From Planctomycetota bacterium (GTDB taxonomy: Bacteria > Planctomycetota > Planctomycetia > Pirellulales > Thermoguttaceae), in assembly GCA_023621895.1 (NCBI GenBank), contig JAMOAF010000751.1, positions 1 to 6,035 on the forward strand: a DNA stretch of 6,035 nucleotides, written 5' to 3'. Shown piece by piece: positions 1 through 5,920 of this stretch. A program made the translations under genes and the position numbers. A model generated the notes under the pieces. That model saw only the letters and a program-made list of their open reading frames with translations, did no database searches and was not told the DNA's origin. Numbering within the stretch: the stretch's first letter is position 1; the number at the start of each line of letters is the position of its first letter.

Positions 1-38
1 CGCTTGGGAAGGCAATCGTCGCGCACCGGCTGGAACAT

Positions 39-45
39 GGGAGGG
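39..45 (+). promoter_or_regulatory. Shine-Dalgarno site that sets the start of the TPR gene
   Basis: GGGAGGG lies six bases before the ATG at 52. The reading frame is open to the left edge, with a TTG at 4 and an ATG at 37, but neither has a visible ribosome binding site within this window. The ATG at 52 is therefore the best start. Confidence 0.6.
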
Positions 46-51
46 CGAGCC

Positions 52-402
52 ATGGCATTCGACAATAAGCAACTGTACCGCGTGGCGCATCGTCTGCGAG
101 AGGCTTCGGGCTACTTGGACCTGGGCATGTCGCAGCAGACTTTGGACTGCCTGGAGGGATTGGGGGAACTGGGCCCCTTTGAGGCTGAAGTCAACCTGTT
201 GCTCGGTGAAGCGTATGGTGCTCAGGAGCGTTTCGAGGAAGCCGCGGCTTCCTTCAAGACGGCGGCCCGCGCGCTCCCCCCGCCTCATCGCCGTCCCGCC
301 TTTCTCGCCTTGAGCATGCTCTATCGAGAGGCTGGCGACACGCAAGGGGCGATCCAGGCCTTGGCCCGTGCCCGCGGCGCAGGGTTGCCGAAACCGAAGT
401 GA
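52..402 (+). CDS. small tetratricopeptide-repeat (TPR) protein
   Basis: This gene encodes a 116-residue, mostly helical protein. About three TPR-like helix pairs can be seen: a divergent one at residues 10-41, a clear one at 43-77 (LLLGEAYGAQERFEEAAASF) and a third at 79-111 (ALSMLYREAGDTQGAIQAL). The spacing of small and aromatic residues is that of TPRs. There is no signal peptide, membrane segment or catalytic motif, so the likely role is cytoplasmic protein-protein binding; the partner cannot be told. The ATG at 52 is chosen for its strong ribosome binding site. The frame stays open upstream to the window edge, so a longer protein entering from the left cannot be fully excluded. The stop is 33 bases from the stop of the convergent kinase/nucleotidyltransferase gene. 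The TPR call is fairly safe; the function is unknown. Confidence 0.8.
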   Translation: MAFDNKQLYRVAHRLREASGYLDLGMSQQTLDCLEGLGELGPFEAEVNLLLGEAYGAQERFEEAAASFKTAARALPPPHRRPAFLALSMLYREAGDTQGAIQALARARGAGLPKPK

Positions 403-435
403 CCGCGGAAAACCGTCGCCAGTCGCGGGAGGAAT

Positions 436-3144
436 TCACGCAAACTCGACCAGGCCCGCGCCTTCGACGGCAACACAGGGGATGACTGCCGGCTTGAGTC
501 CCGCCGGCTCATAGTAGCCGCTGATCAGCGCTCGCCGCACCGCGGGCACGGCTTGCCGCCTGGCGAGGATCATGATGCAGCCCCCCAAGCCGGCGCCGGC
601 TATCTGGGCGCCGGCCACGCCCGGCACCGTGGAGGCCAAGTCCACCATCAAGTCGATCTCGGGAGTGCTGCACGCGTAATAGCCGGGCTGGATATCGAGC
701 TGGGCCCTCAAGACGCGATCCGGATCCTCGCTTGCCAGATCGTTGATCAGGCGGTGGAGGTGCTCGTCGGAATAGGGATCGTCGAGCGGGCGGCGTCCGG
801 CGTTTCGGGCGCGGACGCGGTCGCCGTCGTGGCTGATGGTCATCATCCGCCCGAACTCCTGGACCCGCCCTTCGCGCAACAGCTGCACGCATTTCTTCGC
901 CCGGATGATCTCCGCGATTCCGAACAGCAGCGCGCCGCGGGGATGGTACCGCTCCGGCGCGGCGTGGGTGGCGAAGTTGGCTTCGATCAGCTCCTTGTGC
1001 TCCGCGGAGAGGACCTCGGTGAATTCCTGCCGCGTCATCGTCTGGGGAACCCTGAGCAGCATCCGGTAGATGTCGCTGGTGGCGCAGCCGAGTCTCGTGG
1101 GGGTCACGTCGCGGAGGTGCTCGATGGCGTCGCGATACTCCGGCGATCGTTGCCTGAGAATCGCCAGTCCAAGATTGTAGGCGGCGATCCTGGAGTTGAA
1201 CTGGTGTCGCGCCGTGCTGCTCTTGGCCGCGCGGATGTGGCTGTTGGCGACGATCACCTGGTAGTCGCGCGGCGCGTCGATGACCTCGCCGATCTGGAAC
1301 GGGTGGTACCCGACGTGGGCGATCTTGCCGCGCTGGCCGAGGTAGATCGCCGCGTGGTCGCCGGCGCCGCCGCGCGAACCGACGAACCATTCCCCCTCGC
1401 CGCACATGTCGATGAACTGCCGGCTGGTCAGATCGAAGTTGTTCAAGGCGATCGCCGCCTGGAGCGTGGCCACGACGAGGGTCGAGCTGCTCGACAACCC
1501 GGCGGCGATCGGCACGTTTCCCGAGACCGCCAGGTTCATGCCGCGGACCATCACGTCGGTGTAGCCATGCTGGAGGCGGAGCATCGCCGCCTTCAGGTAG
1601 TTGCCCCAATCGCCGGCCGCGCGATAGATCATGTCGCGGACCCAGTCGCTGTTGACGAAATTAATCCAATCGCTCCAGGCCAGGCGGCCCATGATTTCCG
1701 ACACGCGGAAGGTGACGGGGTGGAACTTGCGCGGCTCGACGCTGACCGCCTGGACAACGTCGTCCTCGCGGAGCCCGGCCACGGCGATCGTCTCCTGGGC
1801 GATGGCGAGGAAATTCGTCCAGCCGCCGCGATGATCGACGTGGCGGCCCATGAGGTTGATCCGTCCGGGAGCGCGGACGATGCACACCTTGCCGTCCATC
1901 CCGTACCGTTTTCCATAGCATCGCAAGACCCGGGCCAGGTCCCTGCACTTCTGGCGATGCAGGCTTTCGTGACCTCCGTAAATCTGCTGGAGCCAGCGAT
2001 TGAGGTCGCTCCCTCCGGCGTCGAGGCGGCCGAGCCACTCGCTGACGGTGGCGTGCTGGCTGGGCGACAGCCTGGGCTCGATCGCCGCGGTGGCGATCAC
2101 CGCCCGATCCAGCTTCTTGCGGCGGAAGTAGTCCTGGATTGCCAGCAGTTCGTCCGGGGAATTGAAGCCCTGGATGCAATGGGCGTTGGCCACCGGCACG
2201 GCGCGAACCCGGTAGCGCCGCTGGCCGCCCTGGTCGCGGAGGCTGCTCAGCAGCCGCACCGCGTCGGTAATGTAATACTCCTTCTGGGCGTTGTCGTTGT
2301 CGAGCATGCCGACCGCCCGGTAGAAGGCTTCGGCCTTGAACAGGTAGAGGCTGGGATTGGCGCCCTTGCAAATCCGCTCGATCTGCCGCGCCGTGTAGGG
2401 CTTGCCGTCGATCTTCAACTGGTACTTTTCCATGCCGAGGACCCGCTCGAGCGCCGCCGGATCGACCCGTCCCGGCCCCTCGGCCAGGTCGGCAAGCTCC
2501 GCCACGGCCCGCCGCTGCTTCTTGGGGTCCGGAAAGTGCCGGTCGAGCGTCTGCTTGAGCGTCTCGGCCGGCAGCGAACGGCCTTCCTCGAATTGGCGCC
2601 GCAATTCGTCCACGACTGCCTGGCGGCGGCGATCAGCGACTTCGATGATGTCGAGGGCCTGCCCGGAGCTGTCGACGAACACCCGCCCCACGGACCCCTG
2701 GGTCGCCCGGGTCTTCGGGACCGTCAACAGGGCCATGTCCGCCTGCTGCTTGACGAATCCGTCGACGAGCGCCTCGATCGCTTCCTCCTCGATCAGCTTG
2801 TCGCCGGTGGAAACGAGCACGTTGCCCTGGTAACCGATCGACTTGAGGGCATCGGCGGCCACGCGCGCGGCATGGCCGGTGCCCATTTGTGGTTCCTGGA
2901 AGACATAGAGGGCCTCCGGGTGCTCGGCGGCGACGGCGCCAAGCACCTGCTCGGCTCGGTCGCCGACGACGAGCAGGAACCGGCTGATCCGCGCTTTTTT
3001 GAAGACGGAGATCTGGCGGTTGATGGCCGGCGTGCCGTCGATCTCGAAGCAGACCTTGACGATTTGGTCATTTTCCATCCGGGTGCCTTTGCCGGCCGCC
3101 AGGATGACGACCACCGTCTCTTCTCGAACACCCGCCACGGCCAT
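436..3144 (-). CDS. bifunctional GlmU-like sugar-1-phosphate nucleotidyltransferase / galactokinase-like GHMP sugar kinase
   Basis: This is a 902-residue cytoplasmic fusion. Residues 11-345 form a GlmU-like nucleotidyltransferase. It has the nucleotide-binding LAAGKGTRM (15-23), QEPQMGTGHA (83-92), a GD pair at 114-115 matching the Mg-binding Asp of GlmU, and NDNAQKEYYITD (283-294), close to NNNAQGEYYITD of GlmU. GlmU's acetyltransferase beta-helix is absent. Residues 415-902 form a GHMP kinase of galactokinase type. It has PGRINLMGRHVDHRGG (426-441), the ATP-binding SGNVPIAAGLSSSS (541-554), a likely catalytic Asp596 in GGAGDH, CSTPEIDL (825-832) and GAGLGG (850-855). The expected sequence is sugar + ATP to sugar 1-phosphate, then + NTP to nucleotide sugar, as in Fkp; the sugar and the nucleotide are unknown. 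About 80 extra residues sit near 169-262, and Arg434 replaces the usual Glu. The ATG at 3144 follows GGAG with eight bases between. It lies 59 bases after the deacetylase stop, so co-transcription is likely. Confidence 0.88.
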   Translation of the reverse strand: MAVAGVREETVVVILAAGKGTRMENDQIVKVCFEIDGTPAINRQISVFKKARISRFLLVVGDRAEQVLGAVAAEHPEALYVFQEPQMGTGHAARVAADALKSIGYQGNVLVSTGDKLIEEEAIEALVDGFVKQQADMALLTVPKTRATQGSVGRVFVDSSGQALDIIEVADRRRQAVVDELRRQFEEGRSLPAETLKQTLDRHFPDPKKQRRAVAELADLAEGPGRVDPAALERVLGMEKYQLKIDGKPYTARQIERICKGANPSLYLFKAEAFYRAVGMLDNDNAQKEYYITDAVRLLSSLRDQGGQRRYRVRAVPVANAHCIQGFNSPDELLAIQDYFRRKKLDRAVIATAAIEPRLSPSQHATVSEWLGRLDAGGSDLNRWLQQIYGGHESLHRQKCRDLARVLRCYGKRYGMDGKVCIVRAPGRINLMGRHVDHRGGWTNFLAIAQETIAVAGLREDDVVQAVSVEPRKFHPVTFRVSEIMGRLAWSDWINFVNSDWVRDMIYRAAGDWGNYLKAAMLRLQHGYTDVMVRGMNLAVSGNVPIAAGLSSSSTLVVATLQAAIALNNFDLTSRQFIDMCGEGEWFVGSRGGAGDHAAIYLGQRGKIAHVGYHPFQIGEVIDAPRDYQVIVANSHIRAAKSSTARHQFNSRIAAYNLGLAILRQRSPEYRDAIEHLRDVTPTRLGCATSDIYRMLLRVPQTMTRQEFTEVLSAEHKELIEANFATHAAPERYHPRGALLFGIAEIIRAKKCVQLLREGRVQEFGRMMTISHDGDRVRARNAGRRPLDDPYSDEHLHRLINDLASEDPDRVLRAQLDIQPGYYACSTPEIDLMVDLASTVPGVAGAQIAGAGLGGCIMILARRQAVPAVRRALISGYYEPAGLKPAVIPCVAVEGAGLVEFA

Positions 3145-3203
3145 CTTTTCCGCTCCGCAATCAGGGTCTGTGCTCTTGTCTCCGGCGCGTTTCCGCGCGG
3201 TGG

Positions 3204-4370
3204 TCAGGATGCGGCTTGCCAGAGGACCTCGCCGCCGCCGACCGTCTGCTTCAACTCCAGCCGCGCGCCCCCCTCCGCTCTGCCCTCGGCGAGCGTGAAG
3301 ACAATGAAATCGGCGGCCGAGCCGGCTCTCGGGGCGGCCACTTCAAGGCCCAAGAGCTCCGCCGGACGGCGGGCCGCCATGTCGACGGCCGCCGCCAGGC
3401 CAATGCCGGCAAAGTCCATCACGTTGCTGATGCCCTCGCAAAGCGGCCGCGAAGCGCCCGCGAGCAGCTCCTCTTGCCCGGCGACCACCAGCTTGCCGGT
3501 CGGCAGAATCTCCAGCTCGCAGAGCTGCGTCTGGTATCTTCCGGCCGGCAGGCCCGCGTAGCCCGACAGGTCGCTGACGAGCACGCACCGCCTGGGCTCC
3601 TTGGCGCGGACAATCGACTTGACGAGGTGGCGCGGCAGGTGGTGCCCGTCAGCAATCATTCCCGCGGTGAGCCGGTCGTCGGCCATTTGCGCCCAGAGGT
3701 AGTTCTCGTGCCGCGGCAGCAGCGGGTGCGACCCGTTGCCCAGGTGGGTGCTCATCGTCGCGCCGGCGTCGACCGCCTCATTGACCTGGCGGACCGTGGC
3801 GGCCGTGTGGCCGATCGAAGCGATCACTCCGCTGGCCACCACTTTGCTGACGAACGGGGCCGCTCCGGGATGCTCGGGAGAAAGGGTCAACACGCGGATT
3901 CGTCCCCCGGACGCCTCCTGCAACCGGCAGAATTCATCCCAGTCCGGCGCGTGGCAGTGCACGTGGGGGTGCGCGCCCCGGGGGCCATCCTGCACCGAGA
4001 TATAGGGGCCCTCGAGGTGGATGCCGGCCACTCGGGCAGCGATCCGGCGGTCCTGGCTGCAAGCCTCGCCGATCGTTCGCAGCGCGCCGGTGAGCGTGGC
4101 GAGGCTATTGGTCGTGACCGTTGGGAGAAACCTCGTGACTCCAAAGGCGGCCGTCGCCTCGACGATTTCCGCACAGTGTTCGACCGTGAGCCGGTCGGAG
4201 CTGAACTCCTGGCCGCGGTAGCCGTTGATCTGCATGTCGAGCAGGCCCGGCGCGATCCAGGGCATGCCGCCCGGCGCGGCGTCGACACGAGCCGCCTCGG
4301 CCACGCGCGCCCCTTCAATGCAAATCCGCATTGGCGCGCCGGTCTCATACCATCGAGCGATGATCTCCAT
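3204..4370 (-). CDS. nagA: NagA-like N-acetylglucosamine-6-phosphate deacetylase (amidohydrolase superfamily)
   Basis: This 388-residue cytoplasmic enzyme matches the usual NagA length (about 380). It should remove acetate from N-acetylglucosamine 6-phosphate, giving glucosamine 6-phosphate for catabolism or cell-wall recycling. Strand one carries PGLLDMQING (41-50), with Gln47 where HxH amidohydrolases have metal-binding His; E. coli NagA is the same. Metal ligands by alignment from memory are Glu120 (GIHLEGPYIS), His188 (IGHTAAT) and His209 (STHLGN); the 21-residue His-to-His spacing equals that of E. coli. Asn212, Arg220 (phosphate contact from the neighbouring subunit in E. coli), His244 (IADGHH) and the catalytic Asp267 (VSD) also align. 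The stretch after His209 (GNGSHPLLP) differs from the common YNAM form, so a related substrate such as N-acetylgalactosamine 6-phosphate is possible. The ATG at 4370 is chosen over Met14 because residues 1-13 fit the family's first strand; GGAG lies 11 bases upstream, rather far. It is the first gene of the leftward pair. Confidence 0.87.
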   Translation of the reverse strand: MEIIARWYETGAPMRICIEGARVAEAARVDAAPGGMPWIAPGLLDMQINGYRGQEFSSDRLTVEHCAEIVEATAAFGVTRFLPTVTTNSLATLTGALRTIGEACSQDRRIAARVAGIHLEGPYISVQDGPRGAHPHVHCHAPDWDEFCRLQEASGGRIRVLTLSPEHPGAAPFVSKVVASGVIASIGHTAATVRQVNEAVDAGATMSTHLGNGSHPLLPRHENYLWAQMADDRLTAGMIADGHHLPRHLVKSIVRAKEPRRCVLVSDLSGYAGLPAGRYQTQLCELEILPTGKLVVAGQEELLAGASRPLCEGISNVMDFAGIGLAAAVDMAARRPAELLGLEVAAPRAGSAADFIVFTLAEGRAEGGARLELKQTVGGGEVLWQAAS

Positions 4371-4396
4371 GTTGCTTTCTTCTCCGTCCTATCGCG

Positions 4397-4522
4397 GGGC
4401 GGGATGCTTCCCCGCCCTTCAGAGCGTCGTAGGTCTTATTTTGATCCGCCGGCGCGAGATTTGCCAGCCGGCGGGGCGAAGACGGCAGGCGTGACCCGCT
4501 TTTCGGCCAATCAGCCTGGCCG
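4397..4522. repeat. cluster of three stem-loops, candidate intergenic repeat element
   Basis: Three perfect inverted repeats follow one another in the gap between the divergent genes. GGGCGGG 4397-4403 pairs with 4411-4417 over a 7-base loop. CCGCCGGC 4446-4453 pairs with 4467-4474 over a 13-base loop. CGGCCA 4504-4509 pairs with 4517-4522 over a 7-base loop. None is followed directly by a T-run on either strand, so ordinary terminators are unlikely, and one standing upstream of both flanking genes would be odd. Paired GC-rich palindromes are typical of REP/BIME-like repeats or of structured leader RNA, here upstream of the deacetylase. Only one copy is in the window, so repetition in the genome is inferred, not seen. 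Confidence 0.4.
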
Positions 4523-4605
4523 TCTCCACTGATTTTCATTTGAAGAACAAGCCATCGCCACGCGGACCCGTCAGGACCCCCTATGCAGAGGGGATTTCCG
4601 TGACG

Positions 4606-4611
4606 TATATT
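4606..4611 (+). promoter_or_regulatory. possible -10 element for the zinc-ribbon / diguanylate cyclase pair
   Basis: TATATT lies in the most AT-rich stretch of the gap, 53 bases before the ATG at 4665. No good -35 box stands 16-18 bases upstream; that place reads about ATGCAG. The call rests only on position and base composition. No convincing promoter was found for the divergent deacetylase gene. Confidence 0.25.
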
Positions 4612-4664
4612 TAAGGTAAGCCGCTGTCCTCGGTTGTGGGTCTCTGCATCAAGGGAGTCGCACC

Positions 4665-4862
4665 ATGATCGCCACCCTGACACGTTACCGATGTCCATTC
4701 TGTTCCCAGGTGATTGTGCAGATTGCCAGCCGTCTCGGTCCGAGCGTCTGCCCGCGTTGCCTCCGCACGGTCGCCCGCGGGGAATCGCCACCCGTGTTGG
4801 CGATTCCTGCTTGGGTTTGGGGAGTCGTTGCCGCCCTGGCCGTTTGCCTGCTTGTGCGTTGA
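4665..4862 (+). CDS. small zinc-ribbon protein with C-terminal membrane segment
   Basis: This gene encodes 65 residues and belongs to no named family I recognise. Two CxxC pairs, CPFC (10-13) and CPRC (29-32), are 15 residues apart and should bind one zinc ion as a rubredoxin-like knuckle. A short polar linker follows, then a hydrophobic run from about 44 to 64 (VLAIPAWVWGVVAALAVCLL) that ends one residue before the C terminus. The likely topology is an N-terminal cytoplasmic zinc ribbon with a C-terminal anchor in the inner membrane. The start is well supported: AAGGGAG at 4651-4657 lies seven bases before the ATG. The cyclase ATG follows 34 bases after the stop, so the two are probably co-transcribed. 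The function is unknown; zinc ribbons of this kind often mediate protein or nucleic-acid contacts. Confidence 0.75.
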   Translation: MIATLTRYRCPFCSQVIVQIASRLGPSVCPRCLRTVARGESPPVLAIPAWVWGVVAALAVCLLVR

Positions 4863-4896
4863 CGCTTCCCCCGATTCAGCCTGCCAATTGGGCCCC

Positions 4897-5886
4897 ATGT
4901 CGCGCGACTCGAACGCCCCAAACCGCTCTTGCACGTCTCAGGACGGCTGGGCCCGCCGCGTGATCGGGTCCCTGCCGGAAGGCGTCCCGCGGGCCCTGCT
5001 TGCCGCGGTGGCTAACGCTTCCACCCCGGTCATGCTCGTCGATCGCGCCTCGACCGGGCTGATTTACGCCAACCGGGCCGCGCACCGGCTGCTGGGATAT
5101 CCGGACGAGGGATTGGCCGGCGTGCGCCTGGATGATCTCTTGGCAGCGGCTCGGCCAGGTGCGTTCGATGCGCTGCTCGACCTGGCGGACCAGCCTGAGG
5201 AGCCCGGCGATTGGGCGCGGAGGGTGAGGTTGCCGCTCCGCCGCGGCGACGGCCAGGAGTTGACCTGCCCGTGGCTCGCCACGCTCCTGGCCGAGGAGGG
5301 GCTTGTCGTCCTCACCGGCGCGGCGGCGGAAGCGCGCCCGCCGGCCATCGCCCTCTCGCGAGACCCGCTGACAGGGCTGCCGGACCGGCGGGCATTTGAA
5401 TCCCGGTTGAAACAGCTCCTTCAGCCGCGCAGCGATTGGCCGGGGCAACCGTTCGCCCTCCTGTTCGTCGATCTTGACGACTTCAAGCGCGTCAACGACC
5501 AGTTTGGGCACCTGCTTGGAGACGCACTGCTCGCCGCCCTTGCTCGGCGGTTGGAGGCCGCGGTCAGGCCCGGCGATTTGGCGGCGCGTCACGGCGGCGA
5601 TGAATTCGTGGTCATCCTCGATCGGGTCCGCGACGAGAAAGCCGCCGGCCGGATCGCCGCGAGGCTGGGGAGCGAGCTGCGCAGGCCGATCGAGCTGGAG
5701 GGGCGGGAATTCTCTGTCTCCGCAAGCGTCGGGATCGTCCTCGGCCGAGCCGGGGAGGGCGACCCGGCCGGTCTGCTGCACGCGGCGGACGCGGCGATGT
5801 ACCAGGCGAAGTCCCTCGGCGGCGGCACGCATGTCGTGTTCGACAAGCGGACTTGCCCCCTCGTGCGGCCCGAAAGTCCGCCGTGA
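4897..5886 (+). CDS. PAS-GGDEF diguanylate cyclase
   Basis: This 329-residue protein has no signal peptide or membrane segment and is likely a soluble enzyme that makes c-di-GMP from two GTP. Residues 33-142 resemble a PAS sensor domain (TPVMLVD, then GLIYANRAAHRLLGY); its ligand is unknown. The GGDEF domain begins at DPLTGLPDRRAF (156-167). The active loop GGDEF is complete at 233-237. Asp192 in VDLDDFKRVND, Asn200 and Asp209 match, at identical spacing, the metal- and guanine-binding residues of PleD. Arg224 and Asp227 form the RxxD inhibitory site, five residues before GGDEF, so product feedback is expected. There is no EAL domain. The frame is open back to 4714, but that part overlaps the zinc-ribbon gene, so the ATG at 4897 is preferred although its ribosome binding site is weak. 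The stop is 16 bases from the convergent NuoE-like stop. Confidence 0.9.
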   Translation: MSRDSNAPNRSCTSQDGWARRVIGSLPEGVPRALLAAVANASTPVMLVDRASTGLIYANRAAHRLLGYPDEGLAGVRLDDLLAAARPGAFDALLDLADQPEEPGDWARRVRLPLRRGDGQELTCPWLATLLAEEGLVVLTGAAAEARPPAIALSRDPLTGLPDRRAFESRLKQLLQPRSDWPGQPFALLFVDLDDFKRVNDQFGHLLGDALLAALARRLEAAVRPGDLAARHGGDEFVVILDRVRDEKAAGRIAARLGSELRRPIELEGREFSVSASVGIVLGRAGEGDPAGLLHAADAAMYQAKSLGGGTHVVFDKRTCPLVRPESPP

Positions 5887-5890
5887 TTGC

Positions 5891-5920
5891 GCGGAAGCCG
5901 TCTCAAGCGCCGCTTTCCGC
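5891..5920. terminator. weak inverted repeat between convergent genes, possible shared terminator
   Basis: GCGGAA at 5891-5896 pairs with TTCCGC at 5915-5920, with one further G-T pair inside. The loop is long (about 16 bases) and there is no T-run on either strand. It spans the end of the NuoE-like gene just after the cyclase stop. The position suits a bidirectional terminator, but the structure is weak. Confidence 0.2.

Noticed and set aside
403..435. Possible terminator between the convergent TPR and kinase genes: CCGCG 403-407 against CGCGG 424-428.
   Set aside because: The stem has only five pairs with a 16-base loop and no T-run on either strand, so it is not distinguishable from chance at this GC content.
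436..3144. Calling the large fusion plain GlmU or plain galactokinase.
   Set aside because: GlmU would need a C-terminal acetyltransferase beta-helix, which is replaced by a kinase; a galactokinase is about 380-400 residues and has no nucleotidyltransferase domain. Both halves are complete in one frame with no sign of a frameshift.
553..3561. Open frame of 1002 codons on the plus strand, antisense to the kinase/nucleotidyltransferase and part of the deacetylase.
   Set aside because: It is an effect of high GC in the opposite-strand codons. Its translation is low-complexity, rich in Asp, Val, Ala, Arg and His, with no recognisable domain, while the minus-strand proteins carry clear family motifs.
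3216..4532. Open frame of 438 codons on the plus strand, antisense to the deacetylase.
   Set aside because: It shadows a gene with clear NagA motifs, shows no domain of its own, and crosses the structured intergenic region.
4345..4791. Minus-strand open frame of 148 codons through the intergenic region.
   Set aside because: It overlaps the zinc-ribbon gene and the start of the deacetylase, and its middle is the stem-loop cluster. No ribosome binding site or domain supports it.
4714..4896. A 61-residue N-terminal extension of the diguanylate cyclase.
   Set aside because: It overlaps the zinc-ribbon gene in another frame, and its sequence is not PAS-like. The ATG at 4897 gives a normal protein that starts shortly before the PAS domain.
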